The notes beneath the pieces were generated by a model. It worked only from the letters and a program-made list of their open reading frames with translations. It made no database searches and had not been told where the DNA came from. Shown piece by piece: positions 1 to 8,402 of a stretch of 64,000 nucleotides of DNA; within the stretch, counting starts at the first letter, position 1; each line of letters begins with the position of its first letter. This DNA is from Phyllobacterium zundukense (GTDB lineage Bacteria; Pseudomonadota; Alphaproteobacteria; Rhizobiales; Rhizobiaceae), in NCBI RefSeq assembly GCF_002764115.1, contig NZ_CP017944.1, positions 1 to 64,000 on the forward strand, given 5' to 3'. The position numbers were made by a program, and so were the translations under genes.

Positions 1-1
1 C

Positions 2-943
2 CTGACCTTCGTCATCGGGCGGCTGATGCCGGTCGATCCCGTCATTGCCGTTGTTGGCCCGGATGCCGACAGCGCGACTTATCTCAAGGTTCGCCAGGAA
101 CTTGGCCTCGATCTGCCGGTACTCCAGCAATTCTGGATCTTCTTCAGGAATCTATTGCATGGTGATTTCGGCAGCACCCTGCTGACCGGCCGTCCAGTCA
201 TGGAAGACATTGCCCGCGTCTTGCCTGCGACGGTAGAACTCGCAACGGTGACGATCATCCTTGGCGCCGGAATCGGCATTCCGCTCGGCGTCTATGCGGC
301 CGTCAATCGTGGCCGCTTCGCCGATCATGCGGTGCGCCTTATCGCCTTGCTTGGCCATTCAACGCCCATCTTCTGGATTGGCATGGTCGGACTGATGCTG
401 TTCTACGCCAAGCTCGGCTGGGTTGGCGGCTCCGGACGGGTTGACCTCTTTTACGAGGATATCATTCCAAATGTGACCGGTTTCCTGCTGATCGATTCGC
501 TGTTGGCCGGGGACATGGATGTGTTCTGGAGTTCGGTATCGCACATCATACTGCCTGCCTCAGTGCTTGCCTATGCGTCTATTGCCTATATCAGCCGCAT
601 TACGCGCAGCTTCATGCTGGAACAACTGAGCCAGGAATATGTGACCACGGCGCGAGCCAAGGGCGTACCGCGCAACAGCGTTATCTGGCGTCATGCCTTC
701 AAGAACATACGCGTTCAGCTTGTGACGGTTGTGGCGCTTTCCTATGGCGGCATGCTGGAGGGCGCGGTTCTGATCGAGACTGTGTTCGGCTGGCCTGGTT
801 TCGGCCAGTATCTGACCAATGCACTGGTCATTGGCGACATGAATGTCGTCGTCGCCTGCACACTGATCATCGGGTGCGTCTTCATCGCGCTCAACGTGAT
901 CTCCGACCTGCTCTATAAGCTTTTCGATCCGAGGATTCAATGA
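2..943 (+). CDS. Dipeptide-type ABC transporter permease (DppB-like), 5' end outside window
   Basis: Inner-membrane permease of a peptide/nickel-type ABC importer. The reading frame is open from base 2, so the true start lies upstream of the window. The visible part has the DppB pattern: a GDFG-type segment after the first periplasmic loop, several hydrophobic spans, and the EAA-loop region where TTARAKGVPRNSVIWRHAFKN contacts the ATPase. It ends FDPRIQ, as this family usually does. Its stop overlaps the next start by 4 bp (ATGA), so the genes are translationally coupled. The substrate is not readable from the permease; the downstream enzymes point to a sugar acid. The family call is secure. 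Confidence 0.93.
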   Translation: MTFVIGRLMPVDPVIAVVGPDADSATYLKVRQELGLDLPVLQQFWIFFRNLLHGDFGSTLLTGRPVMEDIARVLPATVELATVTIILGAGIGIPLGVYAAVNRGRFADHAVRLIALLGHSTPIFWIGMVGLMLFYAKLGWVGGSGRVDLFYEDIIPNVTGFLLIDSLLAGDMDVFWSSVSHIILPASVLAYASIAYISRITRSFMLEQLSQEYVTTARAKGVPRNSVIWRHAFKNIRVQLVTVVALSYGGMLEGAVLIETVFGWPGFGQYLTNALVIGDMNVVVACTLIIGCVFIALNVISDLLYKLFDPRIQ

Positions 944-1848
944 GTACCGATAGCAAGGGGCTGACAGCCTGGCTGACGACGGAAGAGCCCAGCAGTGCAA
1001 CTCACGCAGCCTTTCAGAATGCCTGGCATGTCTGGACGCGATTTGCTTCCAATCCCCTTGGCATCGCCGGTCTGGCCATCATCCTGCTTCTGGTTTTCGT
1101 TGCCATTTTTGTGCCTTGGCTTGCCCCATATTCTCCGTTCGATCAGAACCTGCGCGAAGCACTCGTGGCGCCAAACGGCCAGCACCTTCTCGGCACAGAC
1201 GAACTGGGCAGGGATATTCTGAGCCGCATACTTTGGGGAAGCCGCATCACACTGTCCATCGTCGCGATCGTCAGTGTCATTGTCGCGCCAATCGGGCTCA
1301 TGGTCGGGTGCCTCGCGGGTTACTATGGCGGCTGGCTCGATACGATCCTCATGCGTATCACAGAATCGTTCCTCTCCTTTCCGAGCCTCATCCTTGCACT
1401 GGCCTTCGTGGCGGCGTTGGGCCCGAGTTTGAACAATGCGATCATTGCCATTGCGTTGACGCAGTGGCCGCCAATTGCCCGCCTGGCGCGTGCCGAATCC
1501 CTCAGCCTGCGCAAGCGCGATCATATTTCGGCAGTGCATCTGATGGGAGCGTCGAACCTGCGCATCGTGCTCGGCCACATCGCGCCTCTATGCGTGCCCT
1601 CGGTGATCGTCCGCATCACGCTCAACATGGCTGGTATCATTCTGACCGCAGCCGGTCTCGGCTTTCTCGGCCTCGGCGCGCAACCGCCAAGCCCGGAATG
1701 GGGTGCGATGGTCTCCACCGGCCGGCGCTTCATGCTTGACAGCTGGTGGGTCGGGACGATGCCCGGTCTCTCCATCCTCACTGTCAGCCTGGCCTTCAAT
1801 CTTGTCGGCGATGCGCTGCGTGATGCACTCGATCCGAGGCAGGAGTAA
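940..1848 (+). CDS. Dipeptide-type ABC transporter permease (DppC-like)
   Basis: Second permease of the same importer, 302 aa. It has a cytoplasmic N-terminus of about 40 residues, a first membrane span near residues 45-65, and the DppC hallmark GTDELGRDILSRILWG around residues 86-101. The EAA loop and GLGAQPPSPEWG follow near the C-terminus. The start ATG overlaps the previous stop and is preceded by a GAGGA ribosome site. It should pair with the upstream DppB-like subunit and be powered by the two ATPases that follow 5 bp downstream. Confidence 0.94.
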   Translation: MSTDSKGLTAWLTTEEPSSATHAAFQNAWHVWTRFASNPLGIAGLAIILLLVFVAIFVPWLAPYSPFDQNLREALVAPNGQHLLGTDELGRDILSRILWGSRITLSIVAIVSVIVAPIGLMVGCLAGYYGGWLDTILMRITESFLSFPSLILALAFVAALGPSLNNAIIAIALTQWPPIARLARAESLSLRKRDHISAVHLMGASNLRIVLGHIAPLCVPSVIVRITLNMAGIILTAAGLGFLGLGAQPPSPEWGAMVSTGRRFMLDSWWVGTMPGLSILTVSLAFNLVGDALRDALDPRQE

Positions 1849-1853
1849 GCGGC

Positions 1854-2684
1854 ATGGACAAACCTCTGCTTTCCGTACGTGACCTGAGGATCAGCTTCCA
1901 CGGCGCAGCCGGTATCTTCGACGCGGTGCGCGGCGTTTCCTTCGACCTTGGACGGGAAAAACTCGGCATTGTCGGCGAATCCGGTTCCGGCAAGAGCATG
2001 ACTGGCCGTGCAATCATGCGCCTGTCGCCGCCCGCAGCAATCGTCCAGGCGGAACGTATCCAGCTCGGCGAGGTCGATATCCTGCGAGCCTCCGAAAAGA
2101 CCATGGATGCCATTCGTGGACGCCGTATCGGCCTGATCATGCAGGATCCGAAATACTCGCTCAATCCCGTCGTCACTGTTGGTGAACAGATTGCCGAAGC
2201 CTACCGCATCCATGCACGATCTTCCGCATCGGAAGCACGCCAAAAGGCAGTTGCAATGCTCGGCGCGGTCCAGATCCGCGATCCGGAGCGCGTCTATCGC
2301 ATGTATCCGCATGAAATGTCCGGTGGCATGGGACAGCGCATCATGATCGCCATGATGCTGGTTTCGGAACCCGAAATCCTGATCGCAGATGAGGCAACGT
2401 CCGCTCTGGATGTAACCGTGCGCCTCGAAATCCTCAACCTTCTCAACGAACTCGTGCAAAAGCGGGGCCTTGGTTTGATCTTCATCAGCCATGACCTCAA
2501 TCTGGTGCGCCGCTTCTGCGACCGCGTGCTGATCATGTATCGCGGCCGCGTGGTAGAGACCCTGAAGGCAAGCGAACTCGACCAGGCAACGCACCCGTAT
2601 ACGAAGGGGCTGCTCGATGCGATGCCGCGCATTCACGCGCAGCGCAAGCGACTGCCCGTCCTCCAGCGTGACGCAGCATGGTAA
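1854..2684 (+). CDS. Peptide-type ABC transporter ATP-binding protein (DppD-like)
   Basis: Cytoplasmic ATPase, 276 aa. Walker A is GESGSGKSM near residue 41. The Q-loop lies in the MQDPKYSLNPV segment. The signature is MSGGMGQRIMIAMM, so the usual SGGQRQR reads SGGMGQR as in many DppD proteins. Walker B is ILIADEATSALD, followed by the switch His in FISHDL. An AGGAG ribosome site lies just before the ATG. It lacks the long Cys-rich C-terminal tail of classical OppD/DppD (about 320 aa), so it is a short version. It forms a heterodimer with the next gene, which it overlaps. Confidence 0.93.
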   Translation: MDKPLLSVRDLRISFHGAAGIFDAVRGVSFDLGREKLGIVGESGSGKSMTGRAIMRLSPPAAIVQAERIQLGEVDILRASEKTMDAIRGRRIGLIMQDPKYSLNPVVTVGEQIAEAYRIHARSSASEARQKAVAMLGAVQIRDPERVYRMYPHEMSGGMGQRIMIAMMLVSEPEILIADEATSALDVTVRLEILNLLNELVQKRGLGLIFISHDLNLVRRFCDRVLIMYRGRVVETLKASELDQATHPYTKGLLDAMPRIHAQRKRLPVLQRDAAW

Positions 2685-3496
2685 ACGACAATATGAACAG
2701 CGAAACGCCGATCATCGAAATCGAGAACCTCGTCGTCACTTTCGGGGAAGGGGAGGACGAGCGCCGTGCGGTCAGTGGCGTCAGCTTCGTTGTCAATCGC
2801 GGTGAGACCTTTGGCCTTGTTGGGGAATCCGGCTCGGGAAAATCAACGATCCTGCGGGCGATCACTGGGCTCGCCGCCAATGAGGCCGATGTCATGCGCG
2901 TTGCCGGCGAAGATGTTCGAAAAAAACGCGGCAGAGATTTCTACCGCAAGGTCCAGATGGTTTTTCAGGATCCTTACGAGGCCTTGCATCCGCGCCACAC
3001 CATCTGGCGCCAGCTCATGGAACCTGCTCGCATCCAGCATATTCCTGACGCGGAAGCCCGGGGGCACGCGGCGCTCGACTCGGTCGGGTTGAGCCGGGCA
3101 CTGCTCTGGCGTTACCCGCACCAGCTTTCCGGCGGCCAGAGGCAACGCGTTGCCATCGCCCGTGCGCTGATGTCTGAGCCGGATATATTGTTGCTGGACG
3201 AACCGACTTCGGCGCTCGACGTCTCGGTTCAGGCGGAAATTCTCAACCTTCTTTGCGATTTGCAGGATGAGCGCGGTCTGACCTACCTCATGGTCAGCCA
3301 TGATCTGGGTGTCGTCGCCCATATGTGCAAACGCACGGCGGTGATGCACGCTGGATTGATCGTCGAAACTCTGGACGTCGATGCACTCGTCAACGGCGGT
3401 GCAACGAAGGCCTATACGAAAACACTGATCGCAGCGAGCGAAGCCTATGGGGAAGACCCGCAGGACATTGCTCAACCGCGCGTTTCCAGCAAATAA
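2678..3496 (+). CDS. Peptide-type ABC transporter ATP-binding protein (DppF-like)
   Basis: Second ATPase of the importer, 272 aa. Walker A is GESGSGKST, the Q-loop is [14 protein letters not shown], the signature is [15 protein letters not shown], Walker B is [12 protein letters not shown], and the H-loop is MVSHDLG. The start at 2678 overlaps the preceding gene by 7 bp. An in-frame ATG at 2693 is an alternative, and neither has a strong Shine-Dalgarno. The protein completes a full permease-permease-ATPase-ATPase set; the binding protein must lie upstream of the window. Confidence 0.93.
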   Translation: MVNDNMNSETPIIEIENLVVTFGEGEDERRAVSGVSFVVNRGETFGLVGESGSGKSTILRAITGLAANEADVMRVAGEDVRKKRGRDFYRKVQMVFQDPYEALHPRHTIWRQLMEPARIQHIPDAEARGHAALDSVGLSRALLWRYPHQLSGGQRQRVAIARALMSEPDILLLDEPTSALDVSVQAEILNLLCDLQDERGLTYLMVSHDLGVVAHMCKRTAVMHAGLIVETLDVDALVNGGATKAYTKTLIAASEAYGEDPQDIAQPRVSSK

Positions 3497-3509
3497 CAGG
3501 GAGCAGGGT

Positions 3510-4490
3510 ATGTTACTTGGCACTCAATTTCGTGCGCGCGACGATGATGATTATCGGGTGATGGCGCAGTTGGGTATCGAACATGTCTGTGCCGATCCCG
3601 CCGGAAATCCGCACGACTGGACCTTGGACATTCTCGAAAAACATCGGGATCACCTGGCGGGTTTCGGCCTTGCCCTCGATATGATCCAGCTGCCGTTGAG
3701 CTCGCATGTCATCGAGAAGCAGTACAGCCCGGATATCCTCTCTGCCGGCCCTGACCGCGATCGCCAGATCGACTCGATCTGCCGGCTGATCGAGCGCACT
3801 GCACAAGCTGGCATTCCGGCAGTCAAATATAACCTCAACATCATCGGCATTCCGCGCACGGAACTCGAAACGGGGCGGGGCGGATCACGCAACGATGCAT
3901 TTCGCTGGGACATGGCAGATCACGATGCGCCGCCAACAATTGCTGGCGTGGTTGATGAGGATGAGAATTGGGAGCGTATTGACTACTTCCTCGAACGCGT
4001 CGTGCCGGTCGCCGAAGCGAACAAGGTGCGTCTCGCCTGCCATCCGCACGATCCCTACACGCCGCCGGGCTATCGAGGCGTGACGCGCGTCCTCGGTACG
4101 GTCGACGGGCTGAAGAAATTCGTGCTGATGCGTGAAAGCCCCTATCACGGCCTGAATTTCTGCCAGGGCACGGTGGGTGAAATGCTCGACAATCCTGCCG
4201 AGGAAATCTTAGATGTCATTCGCTGGTTCGGTGAACGCGGCAAATTGTTCAATGTCCATTTCCGCAATATTCGCGGCGGCAAGCTTTCCTTCATGGAGAC
4301 ATTCCCCGAGGAGGGCGACATGGACATGTGGCGCTCGCTCAAGACTTATGCGGAAGTCGGCTATCAATACATGATCATGCCGGATCACGTACCGCAGATC
4401 TCCGGGCGTGATCCGCAGAATACGGCCTTCGCCTTCACCTATGGTTATATCGCAGCGCTGCTTCAGGTGCTGAACAGCGAGGCGCGGTAA
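3510..4490 (+). CDS. uxuA: Mannonate dehydratase
   Basis: Dehydrates D-mannonate to 2-keto-3-deoxy-D-gluconate in hexuronate catabolism, using Mn(II) in a TIM-barrel fold. The likely metal ligands are visible in the expected order: His in ACHPHDP, Cys in NFCQGT, His in NVHFRNI and Asp in MPDHVP. I chose ATG 3510, giving 326 aa, because GGGAGCAGGG lies directly before it; an upstream in-frame start would overlap the ATPase gene by 50 bp without gain. At 326 aa it is shorter than the E. coli enzyme (about 394 aa). Its place right after the ABC genes suggests that the importer takes up a uronate, aldonate or conjugate. Confidence 0.85.
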   Translation: MLLGTQFRARDDDDYRVMAQLGIEHVCADPAGNPHDWTLDILEKHRDHLAGFGLALDMIQLPLSSHVIEKQYSPDILSAGPDRDRQIDSICRLIERTAQAGIPAVKYNLNIIGIPRTELETGRGGSRNDAFRWDMADHDAPPTIAGVVDEDENWERIDYFLERVVPVAEANKVRLACHPHDPYTPPGYRGVTRVLGTVDGLKKFVLMRESPYHGLNFCQGTVGEMLDNPAEEILDVIRWFGERGKLFNVHFRNIRGGKLSFMETFPEEGDMDMWRSLKTYAEVGYQYMIMPDHVPQISGRDPQNTAFAFTYGYIAALLQVLNSEAR

Positions 4491-4491
4491 T

Positions 4492-5325
4492 ATGTCGGCA
4501 AAAATGATCCGCGCCTTCGACAATGGCAACGAACCCATTCTCAGCGCGAGTGAGCCGGCCAAACTCATTCATTTCAATCTGGTGAAGTTGCCGGCCGATG
4601 GCGTGCATTCATATCGACTGGCTGACTTCGAAACGGCCATTGTGCCGCTCGCCGGCAGCTGTGACGTAGATGTCGATGGCATGAAATTCGGTGGTGTCGG
4701 CGGTCGTACCTGTGTCTGGACCGGGCCGGCGGATTCCGTCTATGCCGGTCCTGGTACCCAGGTGAAAATCACCGCTCTCGGTGATTGCGAGATCGCCATT
4801 GCTGGAGGCCGCTGGAGTAAGGCAATGGCGCCGTTTCGCGTTGCGCCCGAAGAAGTCGACATGGTCGATGTCGGATCCAACGAGACCAAATCGCGCCGGC
4901 GTATTTTTCACATTCTTGGCAACAGGCAGGCAGATCGCGTCGGACGTCTGCTGGTCAGCGAGCTTTATGCGGATGAAGGCTGCTGGTCCGGCTATCCGCC
5001 GCACAAGCATGATACGGACCAGCCCGGCGAGACAGCGCATGAGGAACTATATCACTGGCGCTTCGATCCCCCATCGGGGTTTGGCACACAACTCTGGTAT
5101 GAGGAAGGGGAGGAGCCCCATGCGCACGTGACTCGAAGCGGCGATACATTCGCGTTCTCGACGGGCTATCATCCCACCGCAACCTCGCCCGGCCACGCAT
5201 CTTACATTTTTACGATTCTCGTCGGCAAGACGCAGCGCTCACTCGTGCAGAACTTCGAGGAAGCGCATCGGTCGCTGATGGCGAAAATTCCCGGCATCGA
5301 TGCCATGCGGGCAAAGTTTCGTTAG
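4492..5325 (+). CDS. 5-deoxy-glucuronate isomerase family protein (IolB/KduI-like)
   Basis: 277-aa double-cupin protein of the KduI/IolB family, whose members isomerise 5-deoxy-glucuronate (inositol catabolism) or 5-keto-4-deoxyuronate. The metal site is seen in PPHKHD near residues 165-170, a downstream Glu pair (HEELYHW), and a later His in GYHPT. It starts 1 bp after the uxuA stop, so it is the last gene of the operon. No other iol gene is present, and with mannonate dehydratase alongside it may act on a uronate. Family assignment is firm; the exact substrate is not. Confidence 0.82.
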   Translation: MSAKMIRAFDNGNEPILSASEPAKLIHFNLVKLPADGVHSYRLADFETAIVPLAGSCDVDVDGMKFGGVGGRTCVWTGPADSVYAGPGTQVKITALGDCEIAIAGGRWSKAMAPFRVAPEEVDMVDVGSNETKSRRRIFHILGNRQADRVGRLLVSELYADEGCWSGYPPHKHDTDQPGETAHEELYHWRFDPPSGFGTQLWYEEGEEPHAHVTRSGDTFAFSTGYHPTATSPGHASYIFTILVGKTQRSLVQNFEEAHRSLMAKIPGIDAMRAKFR

Positions 5326-5711
5326 TTCCGTCGCCGCCATCCATCGACTGACCAGGCACCCGGACCGAAAGCGACGACCGCCAGAAACCCACCTGTCATG
5401 GCGATATTCTTGTTGAAGTTGATGACCTGCTCAAAATTATCGAAATCGGTATGGAACAGCATGGCCGTCAACAGGCAAAACCCGGCGAGCGCGACGGCTG
5501 CATAGCGTGTCATGAAGCCAGCGGCAATGAGGATTCCACCGCCCAGTTCGGTGAGGATCACAAGCGGCAGCAACTTCGCAGAAACCCCGTTGGTTTCCAT
5601 GTAGTCCAAAGTCACGGCGTAATTGCTGATCTTGCCCCATCCTTCGACGACAAAAATGTAGGCGAGAAACAGCCTCGCAATCAGTGCAACCGGTGGCTGA
5701 AATCTCTCCAT
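5322..5711 (-). CDS. DoxX family membrane protein
   Basis: 129-aa integral membrane protein of the DoxX/DUF-type quinol-associated family, with four predicted spans. The N-terminal region carries the typical AYIFVVEGWGKI segment, followed by GGGILIAAGF and a long hydrophobic stretch. I chose the ATG at 5711 because GGAGG precedes it; an upstream extension would have no ribosome site. Its 3' end converges on the isomerase gene with a 4-bp overlap of the two stops. DoxX proteins are linked to membrane redox or sulfur stress in some bacteria, but no partner is visible here. Confidence 0.85.
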   Translation of the reverse strand: MERFQPPVALIARLFLAYIFVVEGWGKISNYAVTLDYMETNGVSAKLLPLVILTELGGGILIAAGFMTRYAAVALAGFCLLTAMLFHTDFDNFEQVINFNKNIAMTGGFLAVVAFGPGAWSVDGWRRRN

Positions 5712-5854
5712 GGGTCCTCCGTGCAACAGGCGCCGCTCACAGCCCGTCAGATAATTATGTATTGATGCGTTGAAAACACCGCAGATCACGAATTATTCGC
5801 TGTGACGCCGGCATTTCAACAGTAATCCATTATGAAATATGGTTATGCAAGAAA

Positions 5855-5882
5855 CAAAAAAGGATCACCCTAGAGTGACCCT
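5855..5882 (-). terminator. Rho-independent terminator of the Flp pilin gene
   Basis: On the minus strand AGGGTCAC-tctagg-GTGATCCT forms an 8-bp stem with one G-T pair, followed directly by six T residues. It lies about 90 bp after the pilin stop codon and before the DoxX gene, so it closes a single-gene transcript. Confidence 0.8.
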
Positions 5883-5970
5883 TTCATGGAAACAACGCCA
5901 TACCAATACCGGTGTGCAAGCGATGGTATGGTGTTGGGGCCGCTCCAGAGAAGCAGCCCCACTCCATTCA

Positions 5971-6156
5971 TTACTTCGGAGCGGCAGTTGTCATTGTGCT
6001 GCCGAGGTTCTCGAACGTCGTGTTGATGCTGGAACCGAGGGCGGTTGCACCGGCGATGATGCCGACGGAGATGAGGGCTGCAATCAGGCCGTATTCGATA
6101 GCAGTTGCGCCGGACTCATCTTTAAGGAAGCGTGCGAAAAGTTTGTTCATGATCAT
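5971..6156 (-). CDS. Flp/Fap-type pilin subunit
   Basis: 61-aa type IVb pilin precursor. It has a short basic leader (MNKLFARFLKDESG), the class signature GATAIEYGLIAALISVGII with the conserved Glu-Tyr pair, one hydrophobic helix, and a small polar C-terminus. The prepilin peptidase would cut after the Gly before ATAIEYG. Two in-frame ATGs (6156 and 6150) are both possible, with AGGGA just upstream. The gene stands alone: no cpa/tad assembly genes are in the window, so assembly must be encoded elsewhere. It has its own terminator, which suggests strong independent expression. Confidence 0.93.
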   Translation of the reverse strand: MIMNKLFARFLKDESGATAIEYGLIAALISVGIIAGATALGSSINTTFENLGSTMTTAAPK

Positions 6157-6569
6157 GTATCCCTGTTTGGCTGGTCATTCGTTGACTTGGTTTCGTTGAA
6201 CCGTCGTGAATTTAGACCGCCAGCGATTGCGGGCTTCTTAAGGAATATGGTTGACAGAACGTCACCGGAATATTTGCTTAATACCGTGTTAGTTTGATTG
6301 CTTTTATTTGTACTAATTCTTGCAACACCATGTATTGGCGCGGTCTCCCGTCATGGTGCATCAGGGCCGATACAAGCCATTTAGGAGACAATTGAAGCCC
6401 AGCAAAAATGTGAGTGAGGTGCGTCTAGAGCCAGTTCTGTTTCTCGGATGGCGAGACAATCCACGCTGAAGGTAGCGAGTCCGATGTTTGAGCATCGGCC
6501 TCGCCAAATCCCTTGACCTTGTCCGCGAATTCCCTCCGGCAGAACGACTCTAAATAGACAAAACTTGCT
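6157..6569. other. Intergenic region upstream of the pilin
   Basis: 413 bp between the pilin start and the next minus-strand stop. It must hold the pilin promoter. No convincing ORF, repeat or RNA was found. Open frames over its left part lack plausible composition. Confidence 0.5.
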
Positions 6570-6845
6570 CTAGTGACCGAGAAAGAAACGAATCGCGTCG
6601 AATATCGCCAATGATACCAGGGATGCCACAAGCACCATGCCCAGGCCACGCTCGAAATTGCCAAGACGGTTGCTGGTCTGCACCAGTTTACCATCCCAAT
6701 AGAGATTGCCAGTTTCCTCGTGAATGCCAAACAAAGCGCTACCCTTGAGCGAAAGCTGTTTGACCTCACGCGGCCAGTGCGGCGGTACAGACTCCCGTGA
6801 AAACCGGCCGTTTCTGGTATCGGACAAGTCACTTTCTAATCGCAT
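6570..6845 (-). CDS. Small hypothetical protein with C-terminal membrane helix
   Basis: 91 aa from the ATG at 6845, chosen for the GGAGAG site 4 bp upstream. Residues 1-60 are hydrophilic and look folded (SLKGSALFGIHEETGNLYWDGKLVQ), and the last 25 residues form one membrane span ending in FFLGH. I do not recognise the family. It lies 81 bp downstream of another small membrane protein gene in the same direction, so the two probably form a transcript. Confidence 0.65.
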   Translation of the reverse strand: MRLESDLSDTRNGRFSRESVPPHWPREVKQLSLKGSALFGIHEETGNLYWDGKLVQTSNRLGNFERGLGMVLVASLVSLAIFDAIRFFLGH

Positions 6846-6926
6846 TTCACTCTCCTCAAGGACCCGCAACTCAACAGGCTCTTGGCGGCAAATCAAGTGG
6901 CCGCGAGGGGTGATCGCAAGTATCGG

Positions 6927-7268
6927 TTAACGCTCCGCCAGCAACCGGAATGTGTCGATGATAATTGCCAGAAAGACGCCGGACCCGGTGACAATCACGC
7001 CGTTGAGGAACAGCCGGCTGGCCCGGTCATAGACCACCTTCTTCAGTGAGTCGGTCTTCAACAGGGACGCAAGCGATCGCAGTTGGAGAACGATGCCGAT
7101 CGAAATAAGGATGAGGGTCGGCAGGTCAGCAAGCTTCCAGGGTATCGGGTTGCTTGCCCACTGGGTAAGAAATCCGAGGGAAAACGAAAGCACGACACCA
7201 ACGACGGTAATGGTGCCGTTGCGAAAAAGCGTTTCAATAAGGTGTTCGTCGTCATCTTTGAGATTCAT
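6927..7268 (-). CDS. Hypothetical membrane protein with three predicted spans
   Basis: 113 aa. An acidic N-terminus (MNLKDDDEH) is followed by three hydrophobic segments near residues 18-35, 48-63 and 88-108. The ATG at 7268 follows a purine-rich GGGGAGCGGGG site. No family recognised. It lies upstream of the 91-aa membrane protein on the same strand; the pair could form a small membrane complex, but nothing here shows the function. Confidence 0.65.
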   Translation of the reverse strand: MNLKDDDEHLIETLFRNGTITVVGVVLSFSLGFLTQWASNPIPWKLADLPTLILISIGIVLQLRSLASLLKTDSLKKVVYDRASRLFLNGVIVTGSGVFLAIIIDTFRLLAER

Positions 7269-7389
7269 CCCCGCTCCCCTGCAAACGACTGCCTTAGGCA
7301 GTAATCAACTATGTCTATGGCAGGAATACAAGGCTCGCAATTGTTGGCGCAGCCCTGCAATGCAGACTGCGCCAGTTGCAAGAGCCCAT

Positions 7390-7752
7390 TTATTCGTCCC
7401 AGGCCTGAACAACGGTTTGCCTTGCGATCAATCCGTCCTTCAGATCGACAATAGCAACGCAGAAGACCTTCGTTCCGTCGGGGTAGGTGCAGTCCTGCGT
7501 AAAGGCGAGACGATCACCCTCAGCAATTCTGGTATCGACTTTATGAGTCATGGTCCGGCTGCAAATATCATCCCAGAAGGTTCCGATCGCCGTCCTGCCT
7601 TTGATTACCCGCGGCTTGCTCGGCGGATTGTTGCGGTCCATCACGCGCAGGACTGCATCATTGGTATACAGGCTGGCCAGCTTGCGGCCATCGCGCCCCT
7701 CGATTGCGGTTTTGAGAGAAGCGCCGACGTTTTCCATTGTTTGAACAGGCAT
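7390..7752 (-). CDS. NTF2-like / SnoaL-like domain protein
   Basis: 120-aa cytoplasmic protein of the NTF2 fold (SnoaL/DUF4440-like): an N-terminal helix with GRDGRKLASLYTNDAV, then GRTAIGTFWDD and strands ending in VQAWDE. This cone fold holds a small-molecule pocket; catalytic roles vary and none is assigned here. The ATG at 7752 is chosen because GGAGG lies 5 bp before it. It lies 35 bp after the AhpD-like gene on the same strand and is probably cotranscribed with it. Confidence 0.8.
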   Translation of the reverse strand: MPVQTMENVGASLKTAIEGRDGRKLASLYTNDAVLRVMDRNNPPSKPRVIKGRTAIGTFWDDICSRTMTHKVDTRIAEGDRLAFTQDCTYPDGTKVFCVAIVDLKDGLIARQTVVQAWDE

Positions 7753-7787
7753 TTCTACCTCCAATCAGTTCGTTCATGCTGAACTTG

Positions 7788-8261
7788 CTATTTCTTCGCC
7801 GATGCGTGCTTAAGCAGCGCGTCGGTTTCGGTCTTGAACGTGCCCACGTCGACCTGCATTCCATTGAGCATTGTGCTCCAATGACGCACGATCGCAGACA
7901 TGGCAACGGCTTCGCGAACTTCCTCGTCCGTCGCACCATTGGCCTTGGCGGCCAACGTGTGGAAATAGATGCAGTATTGGCATGGAATCTGCGACGCGAC
8001 GGCCAACCCGATCAACTCCTTGGTCTTGCCGTCAAGCTGCGTCTCCGGGTTGAGTTGGACCGACTTGATTTCGGCCCAGGCCCCGGCGACGGCCGTTTCC
8101 GGCAAAATCTTGAACATGGTCGGAACCGAGCCAAGGGTTTTTTCGATATCCTTGTAAGCTGCTTGCGCAACATCTTCAGCGAACGCTGGAACCGTTGCTG
8201 AAACCGCACAGATACCCGTCGCAATAATCAGCAATGTTTTCGGCAAACTGATCTTGAACAT
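7788..8261 (-). CDS. Secreted carboxymuconolactone decarboxylase / AhpD-like protein
   Basis: 157 aa with a clear signal peptide (MFKISLPKTLLII...VPAFA, cut near residue 27), so it is exported. The mature part is an AhpD-like all-helical domain with the redox motif CQYCIYFH, the Cys-x-x-Cys...His of alkylhydroperoxidase-D proteins. ATG 8261 follows a strong AAGGAGGAG. An exported AhpD-like protein is less usual than the cytoplasmic form. It may act in periplasmic peroxide or thiol chemistry; that is inference. It forms a short operon with the NTF2-like gene. Confidence 0.85.
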   Translation of the reverse strand: MFKISLPKTLLIIATGICAVSATVPAFAEDVAQAAYKDIEKTLGSVPTMFKILPETAVAGAWAEIKSVQLNPETQLDGKTKELIGLAVASQIPCQYCIYFHTLAAKANGATDEEVREAVAMSAIVRHWSTMLNGMQVDVGTFKTETDALLKHASAKK

Positions 8262-8402
8262 TTTCTCCTCCTTGTTTGCTATTGGATTTCGGAAATTTTC
8301 CGAGCCCGATGAGCAAACGATAAAATGTTCGGCACCAATAAACTTCGCCCGAAAGAACCAAATCCGCAATGGCTCAAAAGGGCCAATCTCTGGATCCTGA
8401 CT

